Source: Xenia sp. Carnegie-2017 (taxonomy: Eukaryota; Cnidaria; Anthozoa; Malacalcyonacea; Xeniidae). From it: DNA of 64,000 bases. How positions within the stretch are numbered: the first letter of the stretch is position 1; each line of letters starts with the position of its first letter. Below the pieces are notes generated by a model. It made no database searches. It saw only the letters and a list, made by a program, of their open reading frames with translations, and was not told the origin of the DNA. The DNA lies in NCBI RefSeq assembly GCF_021976095.1, contig NW_025813482.1, positions 4,571,162 to 4,635,161 on the forward strand, written 5' to 3'. The position numbers and the translations under genes were made by a program. Below are positions 23,944-36,400 of the stretch, piece after piece.

Positions 23944-26900
23944 TTACCTCCTGCTGAATATTAGAAGAGATAGTGTTGTAGCAACGAGAAGTAACATCAT
24001 ACTACTTGTTTGAGTGCTGGATTTTCCTCCGCCTCCTAGCTTATTCTCTGACAATAATGGCGTTTGTAGTTTAACGGCACGGAATGAAGAGAGGATCTCG
24101 TCCGATGTAAAGATTGGACTTTCTGTATTAATTAATGTTTCTATTTTTTCAGCTTCTTTCATACAAACTAAAAACTGAAGATAAACCGATATGAATAAAA
24201 AATTTTCAACTAGTATGTCACCAAATCCTCAACTATACTTTAGTTCATTGTTCAAATGCTTGATATTTACCTGTAAAGTGGTTGGTTTGTCAGTAATTGT
24301 CGTGATGAGAAGAACAAAATTACGATAAGTGTTGTAGAAACCAAATACATCACATTCGCTCTAAAGAAAATAAATTCTAAAATGCACATATCGAAATGCA
24401 CATGCATGGTCAAGATCCAACTAATACGTTTTCTGTAATTTTCCAAAAAGACACTTGTCCGGCGTTCGCTCGGGGCTACTTGAGAACAGTGTTTCTAAAT
24501 ATGTGTCAATAGTGACACACACGAGTGAAACGATCGAAGAAAGATTTTGAGACTCGCAACCGTACAGAAAAATCTGTATTTCTTACTCATGCATACGTTC
24601 GGTAGACTGGGTGATAACCTGGGTTCATAAGTTACAGTCCATTGGCACTCTTACGTCACACCAGACTTAGCTACGCCACTCTAGTCTTACGTCACACCAG
24701 ACTTCACAGTACGTGCTACAGTTAGAAGCAATAAATATATTTTCTCTCTAACCATTGAAATGTGTCTGCGTACTCTTGCCACAACATCATCTTGTGTGAT
24801 TGGCTGAGATTTATCTCTAACGAGTCTGTTTGTTTTGGCGATCTCGTCTTCATCGAATAAAATAGTCATCTGTGTTGCTAACAAAATTCAATACTTCGGT
24901 TGTGGTTTTGAACTAGTAGTGTCTATTTACAGGGAAATATCATATATTCACATTATATTTGATAAATTAGGTAATTTTTCCCCACTTACCACAAACTTCA
25001 CAGCAAGCACCTGGGGGCGTAATACCCTCACAGTTTGAGGGATTTAACATAGGACATTTAATATCAGCACATCTTACCGACCGTTCATCTATATAAGTAG
25101 AGTAGCCACTTGTGAACTGTGTTCATCAAGAAATTTTTAGTGAATAAAATACTAGAGTTGATTAAGTAACTGGTACTTCCCAAGAACTTACTGTTAAATT
25201 TCCCAACAGTTCTACAAGGTCCTTCATAATCCAGCAGCATCTTTGCATATTTCAATGCACAAACACTGCTATAAGTTTGACCATCGACACCACAAACTTT
25301 CAGAACACCAGGGGCGCAGGATGACTAAAATTATGAAGTATAACACAACTGTAAAGCTACGTAAATCAAAAAATAACATATTCCATGCAATTTATTACGG
25401 AACTCAAAAAGAATGAAAATGAATTATTGAAACAAGTTTATTGATTCCACGAAATATAATATGTTGATTCCACGAAATTTGCAAGAGACCGGGCATTTTA
25501 TTTCTTAACTTCAGAGAAAATAAAATAAAAATGTTTTCATTTCACCATGCGTACACTGGAGAGTAACATCGTAAATTTATTTTATTGTTCTTGCACAACG
25601 TTCTACGCAAAATTTTCTTTAAAATGCTTGAAGGGTGTACACAGCTTAGAGCGAAGCCTGTATTTTACATTTTTGTATTCAACAACAATACTGATTTAGA
25701 GCTTCTTTGACTGCTACATTCAAAAATTCATCAACTCACATTACAATCTCCCTGGTATGCAATTTCTTTTCCAGCTTGTAGCACCGCGTGCTTATTTAAA
25801 TACTGGTTGTTCTCCGTATCACAATACGGCTGCATCGAAGAAGTGTTGTTCGTACTTCTTTTAACTAAATATAATTTAATAATCATCGCCAATGGTCCAC
25901 AAGCTGTCACATTAAGTAAATAACGAACATTTTGTTAGATCGTTCAAAAAGCATCATTCCTTGAATTACTAAAACTATGGGATTTTTGATAGCTTACACT
26001 TGAAAGAAAAGGTGGATACGTTCTTTACTTTACTTATAACAAAATGGATTTAAATTCATAAAAAATTACAATCGCATACCGAACAAACAATCAAAAACAC
26101 ACTTACTGCAAAGAAACTGAGGACAACTGGAAAGGATGTCAACGCAAACTTTTCTACTGATAACACAACTGTAAAAGAATTAAAACATTTACAATGGTAG
26201 ATACCGAAATTTAAGTGTCACAAAAATACAACTAAATCATAAGCACAACTCACATTTCATCATCTTTACAAGGAGAAATATTGCACGAATTTCGTGTCGA
26301 ACATTGACCACTTTTAAGCTGATATTTTTTCAAACGCGAACACCTAAAGGCACAAAAATAACCCTTCACATGTTTATCATTCCATCAAATACACGAATAG
26401 TTTTAAACATACCTGGCAAAACATGGATTACGATAAGTTTTACCATTAGTTCCACAAACTGCGTTATATACATCGTCACATTGATGACAAGGAAGGTCTA
26501 AAATGCGGCGAGATCAATATTCAATCGTACATTACTGTTGTACAATGTTTATTTTTAGAAATGAATGCTTAACTCGAGTATCGTACCATTAAGAGTGTTG
26601 TTGTAATACGGCAGATGATTTCTACGCAATCGATCTAAAAAATATTTAAGCATGTGTAGCTCAGAGGACACATTAGGACTACGTCGAAACCTTTATGTTC
26701 TAAAAATTCTAATTTCAATCCAGAGCATGCCGTGTCTCGGGCCACGTACAAAGCAGTTACTTTTCTTTTCTTCAGCAGAAGGGGGTTGCTCGACGCTGGA
26801 TTAGTTAATCTTCGGTTTAATTTAACCCATAATTCTTAATACGGCTACAGTTCTTAGCACCACTTTTATATGCCGAAAATACTTTGAGCCTAAAAACCAC

Positions 26901-29900
26901 TGGCTAAAACGCGAAAATTCCCATCGTGCAAAGTTGTTCTTTAAGCACACAAATAAAATAATCAACCAATGTAATCAACCCTGGAACAACCCTTGAGCCA
27001 AACAAAACTTACTCGTGACATCAGCAGACGAACATTGAGATTGGGAACAGATAATTTCACCATCAAAGCAAACGCAAAAATTACAATTGACGGAAAACTT
27101 TTCCTGATGCAAATAGGTATCTACGACAAAAAGAAGTAAAATCATGAATTGCGAAAATCCTTAAAATCTACGAGCAAGTAAATAGGAACGGTGTCATTTT
27201 CATGACTTACTATTGGTTAATTTTAGGTAACATGATTTCTTGCTTACGCAGCTTGGTAATCTTGGGCATGCAGAGAATTTTCCTTTTTCACAACGGCAAA
27301 TCTTAAAGCATCCTTGAGACTTTGATTGGTGTATAAGTGGTAGCTGGAAATCATGGTAAGTAAGATAAGCCGACTAAACACGCCTTAAGATGCAGGTAAT
27401 ACTTGCTGATTTTAAAATATCTCACCCGAGCAAAGTCTCCGTTCTTTATAATGGCCTTAGACTGATGATCGATTGGACAACCTTCATTAGTAAAAAAAAT
27501 AATGAGGCTACATACATGTGCCATTGGTCAATGTACACAGCACCGGTACTACACAATATATTCTAAAGATGAGACAATGAAAAAACCGGGGCTGAAAATT
27601 GAAAAATATAACAGCTTATATCAAATCCGCATGCAAACATGTATGTTTCGTTAGATATCCTGTTCTTCTCACTAAAATGTATTGAGACTTCCCTACAACG
27701 ATAAGCGCCATAAGTTACCTGGTGAACATTTATGTGACGACAAACTCTGCATTTCTGTAGAACGACGATTTACTTCACAAACATTGTTTCGACAAGGATT
27801 AGGATAACACGGACGGGTCACTAAAATGAGTAGACTGATAATCATTTTAAGAATTTATAATTAATCAAAAATTATAACCAATAATTGTTGGAATCGTACA
27901 AAATTAGGACAACTAATCAAAATATCTAGAGTATGGAAATGTTATAATTCGTACATCCACATAAATTGACAGTATAATTTGCAACAAACAGACAAAACAA
28001 TCGCTGTATACCTTCGTCAGCCTGATTTTGATAAAGACTAGGTTCTAGAAAGAAAAGGAGTTGAAAAGTCAACCTTCTTTACATGAACGATCAAAAGTTG
28101 ACAAAAAAATCACCACAATTTTCAATCACATGCAGAATGGACAAAAAATCACCACAATTTTCAATCACATACAGAATTGACAAAAAATCACCACAATTTT
28201 CAATCACATACAGAATTGACAAAAAATCACCACAATTTTCAATCACATACAGAATTGACAAAAAATCACCACAATTTTCAATCACATACAGAATTGACAA
28301 AAAATCACCACAATTTTCAATCACATACAGAATTGACAAAAAAATCACAACAATTTTCAATCACATTACAGAAAGAACTGCTTCTATGTTAACTTTAACT
28401 TCTACATTACCGTTGCCAGAAATGAACGATGTTAAATAGCGCATGACAATGTCATATTAAACAGTATAAATTACATCTTTACTTGGTATTACAAATATTC
28501 GAAGAATGACTCACTCATGAAGTCTTCCAAAGGTATACATGATGATTGGTTGTCCGGGGATAGTTTTTTACAAATCATCTCTACAGTTCTAACACCAAGT
28601 TTTTCTTTCGCTGCACATTCATTCAGAACTTTTAAACAATCATGTCTGGAAATCAATTTAAAACACGTGATCAAGACATGCTATACATGCTGATAAGGTC
28701 TGACTGACTTCATTAAGTGAGTTGAAAGCCCAAGTTGAAAGCTGAATAAAGTGAACAGATGTTAAGTCGAAATCTTTCATTTCATTAACTTTTCAACTTG
28801 CTTCATGTAAGTAGTCAGGCCCTTAAAACACGATAGGGAAGAATACACACGAAGCGCTGCATGGCCACTAGCCATAAAAAATTGACAGGCAAAGGTATAA
28901 CGCATGGCGAAATTATCATATTTGCTAAACTTGACGATGAAATTTAACTAAAGAATTCTGCCCTGATTTGTGAAAAGATTTAAACGGGCGACTATTTTAA
29001 GAATTTTTGTAATAAATAATACTAATATTGGAATTTCACCTATTGATACCCTCTATAACAAACCAAAGGCTAACCCCTAACCTTTCTAAGATATTTTTAC
29101 ATGGCGAATAATGAAAAATTAAGGGCGCCATTTGTGACTGACAGTAGGCCGCTTATTCCGTAATCAAGGCCATCAGGAATGGTATCTGTATTTTCGGAAT
29201 TTAAATCTTGATCTAATATTGAATACTCTACTGCAGAGTTGACGGAAAATTGTACCAAATATGCAACACTTACTGAACTCTAAGCACATGATATGATACA
29301 ACATTAATTGTTTAAAATATGAAAATGTATACATGTATTACCTGCATATTGAAGATGTGTGAGATTTAGCATGGCAAGGTTGTATATGCAGCGTACACGC
29401 AATTACCTAAAAACAAAATTTCCACGTTAACATGTACATGCATATGAGATAAGATAAACTAAAAATGGCAACTAAGCCTACAAAGAATTCAACTTTCTTT
29501 GCACTAAACCGAAGATACGTAACTACGGCTAAAATTTTCCGATACCCAAAGGATATTGTGATAGTGGTTTTCTACATAATACTTATTTAATTTTCATCCC
29601 AATGCGATGAGCAAAGAAATATCTTTGTTCCAGTATCAGTTATCTGTTCATTACACTAGTCATGGATATATTCTGCGTCATGGATGTGTTGCTTGAGATT
29701 TTATTACTCAAAAAAAAATTCGAATTTTAACGGTTTCTTCCACATTAATGGTGCTTGTTCTTCTCTTCCACGCAATTCCTTCTTAGCACCTCCTGCATTC
29801 GAACTCAAGCATGAAATTTATAAACGCTCCATCCGATTCTACTGTTTCAGGAAGTGCTTGGGATAATTTGTGACCAATAAGGATCAATTCAGCAGCAATG

Positions 29901-32900
29901 ACATGCTGCAAAGCGTCAAGTGTGTAGAGTAGTGTTATTTAATTTAATTGCTCTCTTATGTATCTAAATTTTGGACTAAGGGAAGAGATACCAAATTTGA
30001 AAGTCATGGTATTGACATAGATGCTTTGAAAAAAAGAAATTTTAGACTCTTTTTAACTGACACACAGTATGCTGATAAGCTTGTTCTACTTTCAATAAAA
30101 CAGGCGACTAAAATTTTCTCAGCAATTTTACAACCTGGGACAAACACACATACATACTGTAATGCATATTTCGTACCTTCCAAAAAGGCAAACATTTGCT
30201 GATGTTTTTCACTGGAATTATGTCCATAGAATGGATCTCTACACTTTGTTTTTTCACCCAATTTTCATAATCAGATTTAGCAGCATTATCTTTCTCAATT
30301 CTACAACTCCTGAATAATTCGGTGTGCCTAAAAATTATCAATTAAAGTTATCAACAACTTATAAATAATCTAAGAATTTTATTTACAAAAATTCTTCTTG
30401 AATAAAGCAAATAAGTTTACAATGACAATAAAACATGTCATGAGTGTTATATAAGAAACACCTGTAGTTGAAATTTGTGCAAAAACCAAGGCCATGACAT
30501 CCAATGTGACAAGGTTGAGAAACTACAGAAAATAAAGGATTGAAAATCAGAATTATGTTAGAATGTAAACAAATTTATGGCTTCTTACCATCAGCAATAC
30601 ATGTCATCATTGAATTCTAAAATTAAAAATTCCACAGTAAGAACATTCACAAACAGAAAAAAATATTATATTTACAATATACAAACCTCTTTTGGTTCAT
30701 ATGCACATTTCCTCCTGAACTGGTTGTTATTATCAATTGGTTCATCAGTAAAGGCTTTTATGCACAAATTAAAGCATTCCTCTGTTTTGGCATTCAAACA
30801 ACAATGTAACCTCACATCCACTTTACGTTCCTCTAAAATAGTAAATATAATGAAGCTATACACATCAATATTACTTGGGGGGGGGGTGATTATAGACTAA
30901 ATCTCCTCCCATAAAAAAGGGGGGGTGGAAATTGTATACAATGAGTTGGTTTTCAATTTGACTAAATCTCCTCCCACAAAAAAACCAAATTGTGAACTTT
31001 GCATACTTTGTTGAATTTTGATGAGCAAAAACACATTTTCTTGTTTACACATTGGGAAAAATTGTCTCAAGATTTGCAAATAGAACAAGTATGTTAGCTA
31101 TCTCCTATTTGAGAGCTTTCTCCTCTCTTTGGTTAAACTATTGTAATTTTTTTTAAGTTGTATGTTTTAATAATTCATTCTTTCCTGCGATTGGATAATT
31201 GTATACATTTCATACCTTGGCTTGGTTTGTTGGTGTTTGGCGAACCTATGTATGTAAGACACCAAATCAATTTGAATGCATATACCTACACATGTGTCAT
31301 AAATCAAACAATAATTTCTATTTTATACATACTGGTGTGAATAAGAAAGCATTTCCATATTGGGTTCTAAAATAAAAACAAATGACATGCCATATATACA
31401 TACATACATAATATATCATTCAAATCTATTACTAATGCGATGTAGCAGTAGTATACATAAAACATCGTATTGTTATTATAATACAAATAATTTCAATTGG
31501 CATGCTAGTAATAATTTCAATGTATAACTTTTTTGCACATGGTATGAAAAAATGATAAACAATTCCTTATATTTTAGCCAAAACAATGAGGAAATTGCAA
31601 ACAACACACTGTTAATTAACACATTGCGGTAAACAAACACCTATGGAAAACTTACATGAAATGGCAACTTGCAAACTTTCCCAAACATAGAAATTCTTTC
31701 CTTGATAGAGCTTTGAGATGCCATTATCTATAGGAATTAAGCTTAATTCTTTAATTATTAATGTAATATTTACATATTGCATGAATTAAGAATGACTTTG
31801 TGTTTCACATAATAAGCCATCATCAGGCAAATTCATGCACTCAATCTGCCCTCACAGCAAAGAATGTACAAATGAAATAACTCACTTCTCTACAAACTTT
31901 CTGACAATACAAGTTGTTTTGCAAAGTCTGACAACATTTGTGGTCTACAAATATGTTGTAAAAACATGAAGATTAATCTTAGCCGGTCATTACATTTTTT
32001 GGATGGGATATAAAAATAGAAAAACAGACTAAAAAACATGGAAAGGTTATGATTTACCAGTGACTTCAGTTGTCAATGTTAGATTGCTAACACAATTATA
32101 AACATGGTTATGTTTCCATCCACAAGACTTTTGTAGTTTCATTAACTTGTGTCGACTAGGATGTTTGTGTGATGCAAAAACCTAAAAATATGTTAGTAGA
32201 ATGTAATGTTTAGTGAAAAACTCTTTTACATGTGAGTTTTGAAGTCTTATGCAATATTCACCAAACTAGTAGACTGGTTGATTGAAATTAATATTTACAT
32301 TGCACAAAAAAACTTACCCTCTTGCATGCCCTTTCACAACTTTTCTTTGTAGCAACACAACACTTTTTGCTAGCTAAGTGCAAAAAGATACATACGTTGA
32401 AGCCAATTGTTTACTGACAAACTTTGGTGTGCTATCTCGAAAAATCACATAAACACTATGCTACAAATAGTAAAATACCATGATTTCTTTCAACACAACG
32501 AAGAAGAGATTCCTAGATGACAAAAAAATGAACATGAAAAGTAGAATAAAAAGAAGTACCGTAAATGATCCAATAAATGCCAACTATCAAAGAAATGCTT
32601 TGTATTAAACATACCCCTGGTGTAGCATGAGTTTGTATTAGACACCTCTCTCTGGGAGAAGCATCCATCTAATGGAACCTTTGTGTAATAGATGCCTTGT
32701 CTTTAATAGACACCTTGTCTTTAAAAGATGCCTTGTCTTCAGTATATGTCTTGTCTCCAGTAGATGTCTTGTCTCTAATATATGTCTTGTCTTTAGTAGA
32801 TGTCTTGCCTCTAGTAGATGTATTGTCTCTAGTAGATGGCTTGTCTCTAGTAGATGTATTGTCTCTAGTAGATGGCTTGTCTCTAGTAGATGTCTTGTCT

Positions 32901-35900
32901 CTAATAGATGTCTTGTCTCTAGTAGATGGCTTGTCTCTAGTAGATGGCTTGTCTCTAATAGATGTCTTGTCTCTAATAGATGTCTTGTCTCTAATAGATG
33001 TCTTGTCTCTACTAGATGTCTTGTCTCTAATAAATGCAATGTCTCTAATATATGGCTTGTCTCAAATAAACACCCTCATCTACACTATTACCAGTACTAT
33101 TCCAATAACATCATTATGGTGACTTGTTCATTGGAATAAGAAACCTTATATTCAGTCTTAGTTTCATTTCATTTGTTTAAACTAAGATAATAAAATTGAT
33201 AACGCCTCTCTATTAAATGCCGCTCACCTATTTAACGCTTACCTATTTAACACCCCCTAGAATTAATTAAAGGTTACAAGCATTTATTAGATCAATCGCA
33301 GTAATAAGCAGTGCAAAATATTTGTAATAGCATTTTGCTTTCATTCACAAGCATAATAGCCACTAAGCAACACTTCATTTTTTTCTCAATTCAAGGTATG
33401 ATAAAAACTTTTTAGTTAAAAAATATATATATTAAATTGTGGTAAATGGCTACTTTTAGGTCTTTTGTTGTAAACATTAATCTTGAGCAGTACACTACAT
33501 TTGTATGACAGTGTTCTCACAAGGAGCAATAGGGCAAAAAGTTATGGAGCAAGGAAACAAGTAGCTTGTTATCAATTTTATCTAAATTGCCATGAAAACC
33601 CAGCACTCAATAATAAAACAAAATTTTACAAACCTCATAATCTTCTTCGCAGGTTTTCCTAATATTATCTAGGTTTGTACTTGTGAAACAGGACTGTCTA
33701 CAGGATGCACCAATTGCAAGGAGACAGCAACTTCTTCCATCTCCTTTTAATAAATTGGGATGCGTGTAGAGTTCAAATCCTACAAAATATGAAAATGGCA
33801 AAAAAATGTTCAAAATGTGATGAGAAAAGTACAAAATGGAGCCACAAAGATGTAAAGTAAACTAACACCATATTTATCACATTAACACCTTAAGCATACA
33901 TAGCATCAAAACATAACATCAAAACATCAACTAATTCAACAGACATCATTGGAAAAGTTCTCTGGTAATTTTACTTGGCTGCCTATGACAGTGCTTATAT
34001 TTATATATTAACAAATTAAAATGGATGAAAAAATCATATTTTTGATCAATCTTGTCTTTATCAATCATCAGCTAAATCAGATATAAAACTTCAAAAATTC
34101 TTGAGGATCAGGAATTAAAGCTTTTTAGGTGTAAATAGGAAATGACATACAGGATATAACATAGACAAAATCCCTTGAAATATGTACACCTTAGAAACAT
34201 CAAAGTTAAATCCCTCAGATAAAGTAATTTGCTATAAATTGCAAAGGCACTGATTCATTCTTAAAACAGCATGTCATTCACAGTTCATTTAAGAGATTTT
34301 TAACTGCGGCACAGCACGAGGCTTGACTCCAACTAAGGCATTGTCTGAAATATACTTCATACAAGGCAATAATTAGTCATTTAAGAATGCTTGTAACTTT
34401 TCCTAATGATAAATATCATGAGACTAATGACACTTGTAGAGGAGAAAGAAATAAACCAGGCGTTATCGAGATAAGTTATTCAGTACTTTTGCAAAACCGC
34501 CGAAGCCAGCATATTATTTTTTTACACATCTGTCTATACAAAGAGCGCACGTTGCAAATTACGAAGTCAACCGATGCACAATAGTAAAATGAATTGAGTA
34601 GGAATATAGGAATTAGAAGTAATGCGCCATAAATATCTGCACTTAAGATGAACAAACAGAAAAAAACTCATGAACCCGCGCTCAAAATCAGCCTATTAAT
34701 TCCAATGCAAACTGAAGCCGCGTGTAGCAGCCGGCATCTAAACAAAAGTCCTAAATATTCATAGATATATCTACAGTTGCGAACGACCAAGGCAACGACA
34801 CTGTTACTAAATGCAAAGTCGAAATAAACAATGCAAACTTTCAAAACTTTAACACCTTGATCTAGATGATCTTGTACTAAAATGATTTTTACGAAATAAT
34901 GTATGAAGCAATTAAATCACCATTAAAGTTCACCAAACATTTAACCCACACAACATATAATGATCAAATAAACGTTTACAGTCTTTCCAATTGCTTCCCC
35001 ATCAGACATGTACAGTGTAGGCCTATTTTTAAAATGACACAATAACACTAAATCAAGTAACGTTTACTTGCTAAAATCATGAAACAAAAGCCGAAATTGG
35101 GTTAAACACATGCGAGTCACGCCAGCATCATGATTAACACGTTTCATTGTTGGAACATTTGAAGTTTTAAGACAAATATCGTGAAATCTCCAACATTTGT
35201 AATATCGCTTAAAAGATCAGATGATTTTCTCGTGTATAATTGACCCATTATTTTCTGCTAATATGTTGTTTGTAAAACGTTTGGCGTAACAGCGCCAGGG
35301 CCGGCCCGTCACAGCATGCTATTATGGAACAAGACTATACCTTTAATGGATGAGTTTAAACACTGCCACAGAGAAATCTGCAAAATTATGAAATGACAAT
35401 CATTGTAAAACGTCAATATCAAACAATGCACAGCTGAAACTGAGCTAATATAGAAAACACTGATTGTATAATTTTTATATACTTACCAGATGTGAAGGGC
35501 ACGACTTGGGTAAACTTAGAGCAAGCTCTAGCTTCTTTCCAGAATTGCGTTCATTCCATGCCTAAACCATTAAAAGCAAAGCATAATCACAACGCAGTGT
35601 TTACAGTCAGAAATACTAAATCTTTTCTCGACTATTCTATAAGAGGGCAGTCTAAAGTCAACAAGCGCCATTATCAGCGAAATGGAAACATGAAGCAATT
35701 TATGTACACCAATTTGTGCACATTTTTTACAACTACTTCATTAATTTAAAGAAGTAATTTTAAAGCTAAATTGCGTAGGTAATGAATTCGGAACAATTTC
35801 AAGAAGATATACAAAAAAATGATAACACATATCACAAAGATTACGATAAAGTTGAGTCACAAACCTTCTTGCAGGCTCGCCGACAGTCTCGAAATCGCCC

Positions 35901-36400
35901 AATATTTTCGCAACATTTGGGATTGTAAGGTTTTCCTATTTAATATGAAAGAATAATGGGATGACAATGTTTGCGGGTAACACAAAACTAGGAGGGACGA
36001 ACATAATATAAGTAATAAAATACACAATAGAAGAAACCACAATGCTACCGGAAACAACTGCGAATTCTAACAAACTTGACGACTCAAATAAGCTTACAGT
36101 TTGATATAAATGAAACGGTAAACTTCCCATTTCTATACCGATAATATTTTGAATACACAATTATCGTTGTTAATATTCCTTAATTTCGGCTCGTTTCAAA
36201 GAGAATTCAGAGGTGAACAACCAAAATATATCCTTATTGACGCGTGAAATAGGAAATACAACATAGACAAACACGAGAATAAACTTAATATTAGTGGCAG
36301 CTATTATAACTGTAAAAGGACTTTTATGTCAACTTAACTTACCTCTGGAGCTCCCAAGAACGACGAAAGTACAGAACACGATTACTGACAACGTGCACAT
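23944..36400 (-). CDS. RECK: RECK, GPI-anchored Cys-rich protein with Kazal motifs
   Basis: RECK is a cell-surface regulator of metalloproteases and a Wnt7 co-receptor in vertebrates. 32 phase-consistent exons give ~944 residues (human 971): 36343-36400, 35865-35935, 35487-35561, 35341-35377, 33634-33779, 32479-32512, 32318-32373, 32058-32181, 31886-31944, 31656-31727, 31333-31366, 30687-30832, 30589-30616, 30462-30522, 30177-30327, 29342-29406, 28515-28645, 28012-28044, 27719-27820, 27426-27481, 27211-27343, 27013-27120, 26587-26634, 26413-26497, 26254-26310, 26107-26168, 25740-25864, 25192-25324, 24990-25088, 24753-24877, 24271-24360, 23944-24174. Order seen: signal peptide (LSVIVFCTFVVLG); five Cys knots, each opening with CC (e.g. 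HCCLNAKTEECFNLC); FCTNFNYRHTELFRSC, a RECK signature; Cys-rich centre; Kazal modules (VCGTNGKTYRNPC, VCGVDGQTYSSVC); C-terminal CMKEAEKIETLINTESP; and a hydrophobic GPI-type tail (MMLLLVATTLSLLIF). The short length of many exons (28-60 bases) is notable. Confidence 0.97.
28089..28360. repeat. 39-base minisatellite in RECK intron, about 7 copies
   Basis: The unit contains TTGACAAAAAATCACCACAA and TTTTCAATCACATACAGAA and recurs every 39 bases with almost no variation. Because the period is a multiple of three, it keeps frames open on both strands; these are not genes. Confidence 0.95.
32690..33075. repeat. 18-base minisatellite in RECK intron, about 20 copies
   Basis: The unit TTGTCTCTAGTAGATGTC, with scattered variants, repeats for nearly 390 bases in the fifth RECK intron. 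The 18-base period again leaves long open frames in several phases on both strands. Confidence 0.95.

Noticed and set aside
28089-28360. CRISPR-like regular repeats
   Set aside because: Copies are contiguous with no unique spacers, and the genome is an intron-rich eukaryote.
28083-28439. Long open frames on both strands with a repeating peptide
   Set aside because: They are produced by the 39-base minisatellite, whose period is a multiple of three; no splice or family support.
32638-33139. Three overlapping open frames of 130-155 codons
   Set aside because: Artefact of the 18-base minisatellite in a RECK intron.
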